Source: Anaerolinea thermophila
GTDB taxonomy: Bacteria; Chloroflexota; Anaerolineae; Anaerolineales; Anaerolineaceae
NCBI RefSeq assembly: GCF_020723905.1
Contig: NZ_DYHZ01000001.1
Coordinates: 365,501 to 429,500, forward strand
Direction of reading: 5' to 3'
DNA: 64,000 nucleotides
A program made the translations under genes and the position numbers. Shown one piece after another: positions 27,207 to 37,073 of the stretch (position 1 is its first letter; each line of letters opens with the position of its first letter). The notes below the pieces were generated by a model that saw nothing but the letters and a program-made list of their open reading frames with translations, searched no databases and was not told where the DNA came from.

Positions 27207-28817
27207 TCAGGGAAAAAGCACCTTTGCCGGTCCTGACAACCCCCACACCAGCAAGCCCGCCAGCGTCACCAGTGCAAGGCTGTGGAAGAGGACAAAGCGC
27301 AGCACTTCCCCTTCTCTGCCCTTCAGGTTGACTGCCGTACCTGCCACAACAATACTCTGTGTATTGATCATCTTCCCCATCACCCCGCCGGCAGTGTTGG
27401 CGGCAGACATCCACACCTCCGAAAAACCCAGTTGCCCGGCGGTGATGCGCTGAAGACTGCCAAACAACACATTCGATGAGGTATCCGAGCCGGTAATGAA
27501 CACCCCCAACCAGCCCAGCCAGGTGCCAAAAAACGGATAAAAGCCGCCTGTATAGGCAAAAGCCAGCCCCATGGCGGCATCCATGCCCGCGTAACGCAAG
27601 ACAAAGCCCATTGCCATCATGGTGCTCAAACTCAACAGCGATACTTTTACCCGTTTGAGCGTCTGCCCGTACTGGCGCAGAAGTTCCCCGGGACGATACC
27701 CCATGAGCAATCCTGCCACAATCCCTGCCAGCAAAATTGCCGTCCCGGAAGCCGAAAGCCATGGCAGTTGAAAGACCGCATCCTGCACCACAGGCTGGGG
27801 AACCACCGGCGGAACCCGCTGGACCAGTCCGTGCAGTCCCGGCACCGGGATGCGAATCAGTGTCCATGCATCCAGAAACGAGCGTACCTGAGGGATGCCC
27901 CAGAGGAATACCAGAACGGTCAGGATGATCCACGGCATCCACGCCCGCCAGACCTGACGGGAAGTCAATCCTCCTGAAGGGGTGGATACATTCTCACTCA
28001 TCTCATGGCGAGGCTTCCACACTCTCAGAAACAGCACCAGTGCCCCCATCGAAGCCACCGAAGAAAAGATGTTCACCAGCCAGGGACCATGAAAGAACGC
28101 CACCAGCACCTGTACTCCGGCAAAAGTGCCCCCGGCAACCAGCAAAGCAGGCGCCACTTCCAGCATGCGCTTCCATCCCACCCAAGCCGCCACCATCCAG
28201 AAGGGGATGAGCAGATTAAAGAGCGTTAACTGGAGCGCGGTAGCGCGGGTCAGGGATTGCAAATCCAGACCGGTAACGGTTTGCAGAGCAATCAACGGGA
28301 TACCCAAACCTGCATACGGGACAGGCGCGGTATTCGCCAGCAGAGAAAGCCCGGCGGCAGTGATCGGAGAGAAACCTAATCCCACCAGCAATGAAGCCGA
28401 GACCGCCACCGGCGTGCCAAAACCCGCGGCGCCTTCCAGAAACGCACCCAGGCAAAACGCCACCAGCACCAGTTGCAAACGTCGGTCGGAGGTAAGGTGC
28501 ATCAGACTCTGTTGAAGAGTTTGAAACAGCCCTTTCTGTTCAGTCAGGCGGAAAAGGAAAAGAACATTAAGGACAATCCACCCCACAGGGAGAAAGCCAT
28601 ACGCCACACCAAACACAGCGCTGGCAAATGCCATGCCAGCGGGCATACCAAATACCCCCACCGCCAGCAGAAGCGCCGCCGCCAGCCCAAGAGCGGCGGC
28701 ATAAAGCACCCTCAGTCGAAAAACGCCCAGTGCCACCAGTAAGAGCGCGGCAGGCAAAAATGCCACCAGCGCAGAAAGAAAAGGAGATTGAAAAGGGTCA
28801 TAAACCTGTGTCCACAT
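27207..28817 (-). CDS. lctP: L-lactate permease (LctP family)
   Basis: A 536-residue membrane transporter with 12 or more hydrophobic helices that imports lactate (and glycolate) with protons. Family signatures: GAFLEGAAGFGTPVAVSASLLVGLG, ANTAPVPYAGLGIP, and near the end FITGSDTSSNVLFGSLQ and AANTAGGVMGKMINTQSI. ATG 28817 lies 10 bases after the stop of the upstream radical SAM gene, whose last codons supply GAGGAG. The two therefore form an operon, suggesting a shared link with lactate/pyruvate/formate metabolism. Confidence 0.95.
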   Translation of the reverse strand: MWTQVYDPFQSPFLSALVAFLPAALLLVALGVFRLRVLYAAALGLAAALLLAVGVFGMPAGMAFASAVFGVAYGFLPVGWIVLNVLFLFRLTEQKGLFQTLQQSLMHLTSDRRLQLVLVAFCLGAFLEGAAGFGTPVAVSASLLVGLGFSPITAAGLSLLANTAPVPYAGLGIPLIALQTVTGLDLQSLTRATALQLTLFNLLIPFWMVAAWVGWKRMLEVAPALLVAGGTFAGVQVLVAFFHGPWLVNIFSSVASMGALVLFLRVWKPRHEMSENVSTPSGGLTSRQVWRAWMPWIILTVLVFLWGIPQVRSFLDAWTLIRIPVPGLHGLVQRVPPVVPQPVVQDAVFQLPWLSASGTAILLAGIVAGLLMGYRPGELLRQYGQTLKRVKVSLLSLSTMMAMGFVLRYAGMDAAMGLAFAYTGGFYPFFGTWLGWLGVFITGSDTSSNVLFGSLQRITAGQLGFSEVWMSAANTAGGVMGKMINTQSIVVAGTAVNLKGREGEVLRFVLFHSLALVTLAGLLVWGLSGPAKVLFP

Positions 28818-28826
28818 TGCTAAAAA

Positions 28827-29738
28827 TTACTCCTCTAAATGGATTAAACCGGCACGCCGGGCTTCTTCGCGTGCCTTATGCACCTCTTCCAGCGTCACCC
28901 GCCGGTTGAGGAGCGGGAATCGGCTGGCGAGATATTCGGGGCGGTACTGTCCCATCACATTGACATAGGTACGGGGTGAAATTTCCTGTGCCAGAAAGGT
29001 CATCACGGCACGGGTGCCCGCCAGACCATGAGGCAAAACCAGATGCCGAACCAGCAACCCCCGTTCGGCAAGCCCCCGGGCATTGATCTGTAAATCTCCC
29101 ACCTGACGGTGCATCTCCCGCACAGCAGCGCGGTTCACCCGGGGATAATCTTTCGCGCCCGAGTACTGGTGCGCGCTGGCAGAGTCGGCATATTTCATAT
29201 CGGGCATGTAGATATCCACCACCCCATCCAGCAACTGCAGGGCTTCCAGGGCGTCGTATCCGCCTGTGTTGTACACCAGTGGAAGGCGCAACCCCGCCTG
29301 TGCCGCCAGATACACCGCCGCTAAGATCTGCGGCACCACATGACTGGGAGAGACCAGATTGATGTTATGACACCCCATCGCCTGCAGGCGCAGGAAAATC
29401 TGCGCTAACTGCTCGGGAGTGACTTCCATGCCCTCATCGCTCTGGCTGATTTCGTAATTCTGACAATACACACAGCGCAAATTACAGCGGTTGAAAAAGA
29501 CTGTCCCCGAGCCTTTCCAGCCGCTCAGCGGGCGTTCTTCTCCGTAGTGCGGACCGTAACTGGCAACCCGCGCCAGTTCTCCGGTGTGACACACCCCCAG
29601 TTTTCCCGCCAATCGGTTGACACGACAACGGCGCGGACACCACTCACAGGATTCAAGCCCTGCGTAAGCGCGCTTCACCCGTTCCTGAAGTTCTCCGCTC
29701 TCCAGTAAAGCAACATAAGACGGAACAAATGCGGTCAT
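28827..29738 (-). CDS. Radical SAM protein, PflX/AmrS-like (pyruvate-formate-lyase activating enzyme-like)
   Basis: A 303-residue iron-sulfur protein. The N-terminal Cys cluster CEWCPRRCRVNRLAGKLGVC is typical of the PflX group, followed by the radical SAM motif CNLRCVYCQN. Further conserved parts are NLVSPSHVVPQI, VYNTGGYD, DIYMPDMKYAD and VNVMGQYRPEY. The group is homologous to pyruvate-formate-lyase activating enzymes, but its true substrate is unknown in most bacteria. ATG 29738 lacks a Shine-Dalgarno, and TACAAT ends 8 nt upstream, giving a leaderless start. Nine bases separate it from lctP. Confidence 0.88.
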   Translation of the reverse strand: MTAFVPSYVALLESGELQERVKRAYAGLESCEWCPRRCRVNRLAGKLGVCHTGELARVASYGPHYGEERPLSGWKGSGTVFFNRCNLRCVYCQNYEISQSDEGMEVTPEQLAQIFLRLQAMGCHNINLVSPSHVVPQILAAVYLAAQAGLRLPLVYNTGGYDALEALQLLDGVVDIYMPDMKYADSASAHQYSGAKDYPRVNRAAVREMHRQVGDLQINARGLAERGLLVRHLVLPHGLAGTRAVMTFLAQEISPRTYVNVMGQYRPEYLASRFPLLNRRVTLEEVHKAREEARRAGLIHLEE

Positions 29739-29745
29739 CCGGCTT

Positions 29746-29751
29746 ATTGTA
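29746..29751 (-). promoter_or_regulatory. -10 box of the PflX-lctP unit (leaderless)
   Basis: TACAAT on the minus strand, last base 8 nt before ATG 29738; TTCCCA is found 18 bp upstream as a possible -35. Confidence 0.6.
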
Positions 29752-29756
29752 ATTCA

Positions 29757-29823
29757 GAGTCATATCTATTGGGAATGAAGTCACAAAGAAAATCCATCGC
29801 TGTTATATCCCACAATATGACTC
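29757..29823. repeat. Inverted repeat in the divergent desaturase/PflX control region
   Basis: GAGTCATAT (29757-29765) and ATATGACTC (29815-29823) are perfect inverted copies 49 bp apart. They flank the region between the PflX promoter and the desaturase start and may be paired operator half-sites. Confidence 0.5.
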
Positions 29824-29879
29824 CAGATAGTTCTGCTTTCTTCAGATAACCCTTATCCTATGGGACAGGAGATAACTCT

Positions 29880-30941
29880 ATGGATACTTTAACGTTACCC
29901 GTACTTGAAACCAAACCAACCTTCGAAACGCCGCCGTCCGTTCAAAGACTGCCCACCATGAAAGAACTGAACCCCCTGCTTTTGCCTTTCCAGAAGCCGG
30001 AGTGGAAACCTGCCATCTGGCAACTGGTGAATACCCTGGTGCCGTTCTTTGCTTTGCTTGGACTGATGGGAGCCAGTTTACAGGTAAGTTACTGGCTGAC
30101 CCTTCTGCTGGCACTGCCCACGGCTGGATTTCTGGTACGCCTTTTCATCCTTTTTCACGACTGCGGACACAACTCATTTACCCCATCCCGCAAAGCCAAC
30201 AAAATCATCGGTTTTATTCTGGGTGTCATTACCCTGACGCCATCGGAACAGTGGTGGAAGTCCCATGCCATCCATCATGCCACCAGCGGAAACCTGGATA
30301 AGCGCGGTGTGGGTGATGTCACCACCCTGACAGTGGAAGAATACCGCGCCAAACCCTGGATTGAGCGCATGGGTTACGCTTTATTCCGCTTTCCCTTCAT
30401 CATGTTCGGTCTGGGACCAATCTGGATGTTCATCATCTCCCATCGTTTTGCCCTGCCACGCTTTTCCAAAAAGGAAACCATGAGCGTGGTGTGGACCAAC
30501 GTGGCACTGGTCTTTTACCTCGGCGGCATCAGTTTGCTGTTTGGCGGGGTATGGAACATGGTAAAAGTGATCCTGCCCGTATTCTGGCTCGCAGGAATGT
30601 TCGGCATCTGGCTGTTCTACGTTCAGCATCAATTTGATGGCGTGTACTGGGCACCCGATACCGAATGGGATTATGTGGCTTCGGCATTGAAGGGAGCCTC
30701 GTATTACCGTCTGCCGCGGATTTTACAGTTCTTCTCGGGCAACATCGGGTTTCACCACATTCACCACCTCAGCCCGCGCATTCCCAATTATCAACTGGAA
30801 GCCTGCTACAAAAGCAATCCCATTTTCCAGATTGAAGTGACTGAGATTGGCTTTCTGGAAGCCGTCAAGACGGTGCGATTGAAACTCATCGACACCGCCC
30901 GCAACAATCAGATGGTGACCTTCCAAGACATATTGGGTTGA
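29880..30941 (+). CDS. Membrane fatty acid desaturase (acyl-lipid, DesA-like)
   Basis: A 353-residue di-iron membrane enzyme that inserts a cis double bond into acyl chains using O2 and electrons from ferredoxin. The three histidine boxes are intact: HDCGHN, HAIHH and HHIHH. They are separated by hydrophobic segments (VPFFALLGLMGASLQVSYWL, FIMFGLGPIWMFIIS, VWTNVALVFYLGGISLLFG, VILPVFWLAGMFGIWLFYV). GGAGAT precedes ATG 29880. It is transcribed divergently from the PflX unit. The O2 requirement is notable if the host is an anaerobe. Function in membrane fluidity is inferred from the family. Confidence 0.92.
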   Translation: MDTLTLPVLETKPTFETPPSVQRLPTMKELNPLLLPFQKPEWKPAIWQLVNTLVPFFALLGLMGASLQVSYWLTLLLALPTAGFLVRLFILFHDCGHNSFTPSRKANKIIGFILGVITLTPSEQWWKSHAIHHATSGNLDKRGVGDVTTLTVEEYRAKPWIERMGYALFRFPFIMFGLGPIWMFIISHRFALPRFSKKETMSVVWTNVALVFYLGGISLLFGGVWNMVKVILPVFWLAGMFGIWLFYVQHQFDGVYWAPDTEWDYVASALKGASYYRLPRILQFFSGNIGFHHIHHLSPRIPNYQLEACYKSNPIFQIEVTEIGFLEAVKTVRLKLIDTARNNQMVTFQDILG

Positions 30942-30960
30942 GTAATCCTGCCGGTAAACG

Positions 30961-31000
30961 CAACCGCCGAAGGCTCACTCCCTCGGCGGTTGTATTTTTT
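30961..31000 (+). terminator. Intrinsic terminator after the desaturase
   Basis: CAACCGCCGA (30961-30970) pairs with TCGGCGGTTG (30983-30992), followed by TATTTTTT. Its last bases touch the 3' end of the convergent secA. Confidence 0.92.
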
Positions 31001-34000
31001 AATGGCGCTTATGGCGCTTTTTGCCACTTCGTGGGGAAGAAACCTCTGTGTTGCCGCTCCCGTTTCCGCGCACAGGCAGAGCCTCTTCGCTTTGCGCAGA
31101 AGATGAACCGGAAGGAACCGTCTCGCGCGGTCGGATGTTGAACATGCGGGCAATCACTCCCATGCGAATGTCGCCCAGCAACTGCGAGAACATCTCCGAA
31201 GCACGACTCTTGTATTGCACCAGCGGATCGCGCTGAGCATAGGCTTCCAGTCCAATGGAAACACGCAGGGCTTCCACCCGCGTCAGGTAGTCCACCCACA
31301 GTTCCGAAATGACGCTGAGCAGGAGAGAACGGTGAATTTCATTGGCGCGCCACCAGCCCAGGATTTCTTTCAGGATGTCGCGCTGTTCTTCTGTAAGCGT
31401 CTCCACCGGCGCGTCCAGGGCTTCTTCACCGAGGGATTCCACAATGTAGGGGTGGAGACGGGCATCCAGTTGACGCAGGGTCTGGCGCATCTGGGTAAGG
31501 GTGTAGTAGTCCACCTCGCCGTAGATGTCCTCAAGAAATTCCTGCGCTCCCTGCAAGTGCTCCAACACCTGCTGCGTGATGGTACTGGGATCGGCATCGC
31601 CCAGCATCTTCGCCGCCAGATACACCCAGCGCAGGCGGGTGGTTTGCTGAATGCCCTGCCGGTGAGTGCGGGGGTCAAACACCTTGCGCGTACCGGTAGA
31701 AATACGGGTCAACAGGTTCAGGATGAGTTGCTCATCCTGCCAGTCCGTATTGTCATCCCGCGCCTGGAGCGCGTTATCGAGATCACCGACCACCTGTCCG
31801 CTGGCGCCAAACAAACGTTCCCGCATCCGCGCGAGGAAGGCTTCCACTTCACCCATCAGGGCTTCGCTGGCTTCTTCCCAGTCCATGCCGCTGAACCGGT
31901 TCGGTCGCAGGTTAAGCGTCTCTCCCAGACGGCGCTCGACAGCGCCAATGACGCGGCTGAGATTCAGGTTGAACAGATAGGTCTCAATTTGCTCATGCAG
32001 ATAGTCTTTGAGCCGGTCAGGATCGCTGTCAAGCCAGCGCAGGGCTTCACCACTCAGACGGAAGTTAGGCAGGCGCGCCAGCGTGACCAGTTCTTCGGCG
32101 TATTCTGCCGGACGACGCTGAGGCATTTCTTCTTTGCGGTCATCAAGGGTATCGAAGAAGTTCTCCACCCCTTCCATGCGTTCCGCCACCTGCGCTTCGA
32201 TGGATTCGCCTGTTTTCTCCAGCAAATCCTGCAAGGAATGAATGAGATGCTGACTCTCGGCTTCAAAGGCTTCTTCTGCAATCCCCAGTACGGCATTGCG
32301 AAATTGTCCCTGAGAAGGACTGGACTTCAACCGTTCCTGCACCTCATCCACCAGCAGGCGCAGGGTAAAGGATGGGTAAATCCGATCGCCCCACTGCATG
32401 GGCGGCTGAACATCCTCAAGAAATGCCAGCAACTTCCAGGGTCCTTCATCCTGCTTCAGCGCTTGAGGGACGCGCTCCGCCAGTTCGGTTTTGAGCATCT
32501 CCTCGATATCCTCGCTCAAATCCACCTTGGTAAAGACGCGGTCGCGCTGTTCATAGATGCGTTTGCGCTGGGTATTGAGCACATCGTCGTATTCCAGCAG
32601 GTGTTTACGCACGTCAAAGTTTGCCCCTTCAACGCGTTCCTGCGATTGCTCCACCAGCCGTCCCACCACTCCGCTTTCAATCGGCATACTCTCGTCAATG
32701 TTAAGCCGTTGCATCAATGCGGTTACCTGTTGACCCCCAAACAGGCGCATGAGTTCATCATCCAGCGCCAGATAAAAGCGCGATGATCCCGGGTCGCCCT
32801 GGCGGGCAGCACGACCGCGCAACTGATTATCAATACGGCGGGCTTCGTGGCGTTCGGAGCCAATCACATGCAATCCGCCCAGTTCGCGGACTTTTTCCAT
32901 CTCTTCCATGTACTTCAGGAAAGCGCGCACCTGTTCATCATAAATGCCATATTCTTCGGGGGACATCTGCAGGAGGGCTTGACGGCGCTCTTCATTGGTC
33001 ATGTTATAGGCGTCATACCCCGCGCGTGCCAGTACCCGGTTGGTATCGCCAAGGATTTCTTCATCCAGTTCGCCGCCCAGTTTGATGTCTACGCCGCGCC
33101 CTGCCATGTTGGTTGCAATGGTCACCGCGCCAAAGGCACCCGCGCGGGCAATGATCTGGGACTCCTCATCATGTTTGCGGGCATTCAACACCTGATGGGG
33201 AATGCCGCCCTGCAAGGCGCGCTGAAGACGGCTCAGGTCGTGCCCTTCCACGCCCAGAATACGGGCAAGGCGCTGAATATTTTGCGGTTCTTCCACATTG
33301 AAGGACATGGGCAGGTTGAGCGTGCGTGCCAACTGGCGCAGTTCACCGGTCTCGATTTCTTCCAGTTTACGGTAAAGCGGTTGCAGTTCGGGAATCGCCC
33401 GTTCGATGATTTCAATTTTGCGCGTTTCAATGTACAGGTCGCGCAAAAGTTGAATCTGCGCCAGTTTGCGCAGGTAATCTGCATCCAATCGGCGGGAAAG
33501 CCGCTCGGAGTGTTCCACCGAGGTGGTTCCCACCAGTTGCGGTCTGCCAATCACGTAATACTTGAGGATTTCCATGGTGATGGCGCGCAGTTTGGCTTCC
33601 TCGGTGCGGAACACCATATCGGGGTAATCCTTGCGCTTCCAGAAGATGGGACGCTTCTGCGGGTCATCACGGCGCGCGTAGTAGGTAAATTTGTACCCTT
33701 CGGGGTCTTTGGCTTCCACCGGTGTATAAGGCGAATTGGGACGGCTGGCAAGATATTCCAGATTGGTAGGGATGGGAAGCACTTCGAGTTTATAGATTTT
33801 GTAGAACTCTTCGGACTCCGTCTCCGCTGTACCGCTCATGCCAGCCAGTTTCTGATACATGCGGAAGTAATTCTGGATGGTGATGGTAGCGTAGGTGACA
33901 TTCTCAGGTTCCACCTTGACGCCCTCTTTGGCTTCCACCGCCTGATGCAAGCCCTCTGACCAGCGTCTGCCAGGCATGAGGCGCCCGGTAAATTCGTCAA

Positions 34001-35090
34001 TGATGATGACCTTGCCACCCTGCACCAGATAATCCTTATTCCGTTTGTAGAGGAACTGCGCCCGCAAGGCTTGCTCCAGATACCCCAGCAGACGGGCTTG
34101 CTCAGGGTTGATATCTTCAGGGCGCTCAGGGTCTCGCAGTGGCTCTCCGAGCAGGGCTTCTACATGGGCTTCTCCCACCTCGGTCAGGGTGACGGTGCGG
34201 TTCTTCTCGTCAATTTCGTAATCTTCCGGATTTAACTGCTTGACCACTGCCGCCATGCGCACATACCATGCCGAATCATCCTGCGCCGGGCCCGAAATAA
34301 TCAGCGGGGTACGGGCTTCGTCAATGAGGATATTGTCCACCTCATCCACGATGGCATAGTAATGCCCGCGCTGAACACGGTCTTCCAGGCGCATGGCAAG
34401 ATTATCGCGGAGGTAGTCGAAGCCAAATTCACTGTTCGTGCCGTAAGTGATATCGGCTTTGTAGGCTTCAGCGCGCGAGACCATCTGCAGTTGATGCTGA
34501 TCTTCGTGCGGTGAGGTCTTGCTCAGGTCCACCAGAAAGGCGCTGCGACCGTTATCGGTGCGCGCCGCCATCTGCAGCACGCCCACGCTCATGCCCAGCG
34601 CCTGATAAATGGGCGCCATCCAGCGAGCATCGCGGCGTGCCAGATAATCATTCACTGTAACCAGGTGCACCCCGCGTCCGGTGAGCGCGTTCAGATACAA
34701 CGGCAGGGTTGCCACCAGGGTTTTCCCTTCGCCTGTGCGCATTTCAGCAATGCGCCCGTAGTGAAGCACCATACCGCCAATCAACTGCACGTCATAATGA
34801 CGCAAGCCAATGGTGCGTTTGGACGCCTCGCGGACCGCCGCAAATGCCTGCGGCAGGATCTCGTTCAGGGCGGTTTGCTCCGCCTGATAACGCTCGTTTT
34901 CGTCCTCAATGCCCTCCACAGCGGCGCGGATTCTCGCGCGGAACTCTTCGGTCTTGGCGCGCAGGGCGTCATCGCTCAGTTTTTCATATTCGGCTTCCAG
35001 CGCATTGATCTGCTCAACAATCTGCGCCAGCCGTTCAATTTCTCGTCTGTTCGGATCTAACCCTAAAAAATTGACCAGTTTTTTAAACAT
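30999..35090 (-). CDS. secA: Preprotein translocase ATPase SecA, unusually long
   Basis: A 1363-residue SecA motor (E. coli 901), which pushes unfolded preproteins through SecYEG. The DEAD motor is intact: MRTGEGKT (Walker A), VDEVD (Walker B), [14 protein letters not shown] and [21 protein letters not shown]. Two insertions explain the length. About 90 residues lie between [13 protein letters not shown] (~526) and [13 protein letters not shown] (~631) in motor domain 2. About 300 lie between [20 protein letters not shown] (~830) and [15 protein letters not shown] (~1261) in the helical scaffold/wing. The usual C-terminal zinc-binding CxC...CH is absent; the tail is basic (GKKRHKRH). ATG 35090 follows GAGG with a TATAAT at 35112-35117. 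Confidence 0.95.
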   Translation of the reverse strand: MFKKLVNFLGLDPNRREIERLAQIVEQINALEAEYEKLSDDALRAKTEEFRARIRAAVEGIEDENERYQAEQTALNEILPQAFAAVREASKRTIGLRHYDVQLIGGMVLHYGRIAEMRTGEGKTLVATLPLYLNALTGRGVHLVTVNDYLARRDARWMAPIYQALGMSVGVLQMAARTDNGRSAFLVDLSKTSPHEDQHQLQMVSRAEAYKADITYGTNSEFGFDYLRDNLAMRLEDRVQRGHYYAIVDEVDNILIDEARTPLIISGPAQDDSAWYVRMAAVVKQLNPEDYEIDEKNRTVTLTEVGEAHVEALLGEPLRDPERPEDINPEQARLLGYLEQALRAQFLYKRNKDYLVQGGKVIIIDEFTGRLMPGRRWSEGLHQAVEAKEGVKVEPENVTYATITIQNYFRMYQKLAGMSGTAETESEEFYKIYKLEVLPIPTNLEYLASRPNSPYTPVEAKDPEGYKFTYYARRDDPQKRPIFWKRKDYPDMVFRTEEAKLRAITMEILKYYVIGRPQLVGTTSVEHSERLSRRLDADYLRKLAQIQLLRDLYIETRKIEIIERAIPELQPLYRKLEEIETGELRQLARTLNLPMSFNVEEPQNIQRLARILGVEGHDLSRLQRALQGGIPHQVLNARKHDEESQIIARAGAFGAVTIATNMAGRGVDIKLGGELDEEILGDTNRVLARAGYDAYNMTNEERRQALLQMSPEEYGIYDEQVRAFLKYMEEMEKVRELGGLHVIGSERHEARRIDNQLRGRAARQGDPGSSRFYLALDDELMRLFGGQQVTALMQRLNIDESMPIESGVVGRLVEQSQERVEGANFDVRKHLLEYDDVLNTQRKRIYEQRDRVFTKVDLSEDIEEMLKTELAERVPQALKQDEGPWKLLAFLEDVQPPMQWGDRIYPSFTLRLLVDEVQERLKSSPSQGQFRNAVLGIAEEAFEAESQHLIHSLQDLLEKTGESIEAQVAERMEGVENFFDTLDDRKEEMPQRRPAEYAEELVTLARLPNFRLSGEALRWLDSDPDRLKDYLHEQIETYLFNLNLSRVIGAVERRLGETLNLRPNRFSGMDWEEASEALMGEVEAFLARMRERLFGASGQVVGDLDNALQARDDNTDWQDEQLILNLLTRISTGTRKVFDPRTHRQGIQQTTRLRWVYLAAKMLGDADPSTITQQVLEHLQGAQEFLEDIYGEVDYYTLTQMRQTLRQLDARLHPYIVESLGEEALDAPVETLTEEQRDILKEILGWWRANEIHRSLLLSVISELWVDYLTRVEALRVSIGLEAYAQRDPLVQYKSRASEMFSQLLGDIRMGVIARMFNIRPRETVPSGSSSAQSEEALPVRGNGSGNTEVSSPRSGKKRHKRH

Positions 35091-35111
35091 ACCCAAAACC
35101 TCTGATGCTGG

Positions 35112-35117
35112 ATTATA
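35112..35117 (-). promoter_or_regulatory. -10 box of secA
   Basis: Perfect TATAAT on the minus strand 21 bp upstream of ATG 35090; no convincing -35. A short leader with GAGG remains. Confidence 0.55.
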
Positions 35118-35229
35118 GCACAGCGCAGCCCCCTTATTTACGTTGGGTGTCCGGGAAAAAATTAAGCAATTTCTCACCCAAAAGAGTCAAAATTTTGTCA
35201 ACGTTCTTCCTCTCCCCGTTGAATTCTTC

Positions 35230-35235
35230 TATAAT
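35230..35235 (+). promoter_or_regulatory. -10 box of the zinc-ribbon/PLD operon (leaderless)
   Basis: TATAAT, last base 7 nt before ATG 35242; no Shine-Dalgarno and only a poor -35. The position fits the leaderless pattern seen at other genes here. Confidence 0.6.
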
Positions 35236-35241
35236 TCAATT

Positions 35242-36045
35242 ATGGCATCCCCCCTTCCTTCCACGGTCTTGACCTGCACCCAGTGCGGTGGCGAGTTGCA
35301 TCCCGATGAGGGACAAATTTTCCTCACCTGCCCGTACTGTAGCGCCACTGTGTACGTGGACAAAAGCCGCGTGGTGTTTCACTGGTATGTGGCACCCACA
35401 CTGGACGAAGCCCAGGCCCGCGCCGCCCTGCATCGCTGGATGTCGGGAAACGAGACGGTCAAGGATCTGGATAAAAAGTCGCAGGTGGTAGAAGTCCAGT
35501 TTCAGTATTTTCCTCTGTGGTACTTTCGGGTGAAAGAAAACAGCAGGGAGTCCATTCGTCTCCAGCCCGCTGCGGCAACCGCACAAACCGAAGTGACGCA
35601 CCTGCAAATCCCTGCGGGCGATTTGCGCCGCTATGAGCCTTCCCTCGACCCGCAAGCCGTCTCCCCAACCGTGCCCCTGGAGGCAGCGCTGGAATGGGTA
35701 AGCCAAAAGCAGGAGAAAATTGCAGTGGTAGAAAGCGCGCTTGTTCACGTCCCCCTGTACGTCTTTCGTTATATATTTCAGGGTAAACCCTTTACCGCAG
35801 TAGTGGATGGCTCCAGTGCGCGGGTGCTGGCAAACATTTACCCTGCCAAAGACGAACTACCCTACCGCATCGTTGGAGGCGTTGCGGCGGGCGTGTATCT
35901 GTGTCTGGCAATGATCCCGGTCTTCATGGGCATTACCGGCGGGGGCGAGGACGCCACAGCAGGCTTCTTTGTTTGTACCGGACTGGGCATCCTCATTGCC
36001 CCACTCCTGCTGGTGTGGGCTTTGTGGGTGGCGGCGAAAGTATGA
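35242..36045 (+). CDS. Zinc-ribbon membrane protein (first of three paralogue-like genes)
   Basis: A 267-residue protein with an N-terminal TFIIB-like zinc ribbon (LTCTQCGGELHPDEGQ, then LTCPYCSATVYVD). A soluble region contains the motif VQFQYFPLWYFRVKEN and later VHVPLYVFRYIFQGKPFTAVVDG. Two C-terminal hydrophobic helices follow (VAAGVYLCLAMIPVFMG and the last 25 residues). The layout recalls zinc-ribbon membrane proteins such as Bacillus YdjG (inference). It is the first gene of a tightly coupled unit; its stop codon overlaps the next start (ATGA). The function is unknown. Confidence 0.8.
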   Translation: MASPLPSTVLTCTQCGGELHPDEGQIFLTCPYCSATVYVDKSRVVFHWYVAPTLDEAQARAALHRWMSGNETVKDLDKKSQVVEVQFQYFPLWYFRVKENSRESIRLQPAAATAQTEVTHLQIPAGDLRRYEPSLDPQAVSPTVPLEAALEWVSQKQEKIAVVESALVHVPLYVFRYIFQGKPFTAVVDGSSARVLANIYPAKDELPYRIVGGVAAGVYLCLAMIPVFMGITGGGEDATAGFFVCTGLGILIAPLLLVWALWVAAKV

Positions 36046-37073
36046 GCACACAGGCACTCCATGGATTAACCTGTCCGCGATGTGGCGGCACCGTTCCCAT
36101 CCCGGAAGGGCAACGGCTGGTCATCTGTCCGTACTGCGATCTCCGATCGGTGATCAGCGGGGAAGAGGGCGTTCGGCGTTATCAGGTGCCTTTGCGTGTG
36201 GAACACGAGGCAGCCGAAAAAGCCTTTCGTGCGTTCCTCTCCAGCAGTCCATCCATCGCCCCGGGGGTTGCCCGCCAGGCGCAATTGAGCGAGATGTTTC
36301 TGGTGTACCTGCCCTTCTGGTCAGCATGGGGAAAGGGGGTAGCATGGGCATTTGGTCAGCAGAGAGTCGGATCAGGGGATGATGCCCGCTACGAGCCCCG
36401 CGAACGCCGCGCCACCGCCGAACTCAACTGGACACAGGTTGCCTGCGATGTCGGTGAATTTGGCGTGCAACGGATTGAACTCAAGGGCTGTCCGCTGGAA
36501 CCCTTCGACCCGGAAGCCCTGCACCGCAAGGGAATGGTGTTTGAGCCCATCGGCTCGCCCCAGCAAGCCCTGAAGGACGCACAACAATCCTTTAAAACTC
36601 ATATTCAGGAAAAAGTATCCCTCTCCAAAACCGCACAGGTGTTCACCCGCATTCTTAATCCCCGTCTGGGACTGGTGTACTACCCCGTCTGGGTGGTGCG
36701 CTACCTGCACCGGCAACGCGCCTATCAGGTCGTAATTGATGGATTTCACGGCACTGTGCTGTACGGAAAAGCCCCCGGCAACCTGCTCATGCGCGCGCTC
36801 ACGCTGATCGCGGGTATGGCTTTCGGCGCGATGCTTGCAGTAGACATTCCTGCGCTGATTCTGTCCATCTCAGACAGCGAAGATATCGTGGGGATTGCCC
36901 TGATCGCCTTTGGCGGCGGGCTTGCGCTCATGTATGGTGGGTATCACCGCTTCCGTCACGGCGAACACTACGAGTATCACCGTTTTAAAGGCACATCCTC
37001 TTCTTTGCTGGAACTGGGGGAAAACACCGACCTGTCGCAATTCTTAAAAGCCCTTCGGGAGTGGAACTCATGA
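36042..37073 (+). CDS. Zinc-ribbon membrane protein (second of three)
   Basis: A 343-residue protein with the same plan as its upstream neighbour: zinc ribbon LTCPRCGGTVPIPEGQ / VICPYCDLRSVIS, a middle part with FLVYLPFWSAWGKG, then LGLVYYPVWVVRYLHRQRAYQVVIDG, and two C-terminal membrane helices (TLIAGMAFGAMLAVDIPALI, DIVGIALIAFGGGLALMYGG). The repeated Y.P.W and VxDG motifs show that genes one and two are diverged duplicates. ATG 36042 overlaps the preceding TGA, and its own stop overlaps the next ATG, so translation is coupled along the unit. Confidence 0.8.
   Translation: MSTQALHGLTCPRCGGTVPIPEGQRLVICPYCDLRSVISGEEGVRRYQVPLRVEHEAAEKAFRAFLSSSPSIAPGVARQAQLSEMFLVYLPFWSAWGKGVAWAFGQQRVGSGDDARYEPRERRATAELNWTQVACDVGEFGVQRIELKGCPLEPFDPEALHRKGMVFEPIGSPQQALKDAQQSFKTHIQEKVSLSKTAQVFTRILNPRLGLVYYPVWVVRYLHRQRAYQVVIDGFHGTVLYGKAPGNLLMRALTLIAGMAFGAMLAVDIPALILSISDSEDIVGIALIAFGGGLALMYGGYHRFRHGEHYEYHRFKGTSSSLLELGENTDLSQFLKALREWNS

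Noticed and set aside
31215-32786. Long open frame (523 codons) on the + strand opposite secA
   Set aside because: It lies completely antisense to SecA, gives a His/Phe/Gln-rich protein typical of the reverse frame of a GC-rich gene, and has no recognisable domain.
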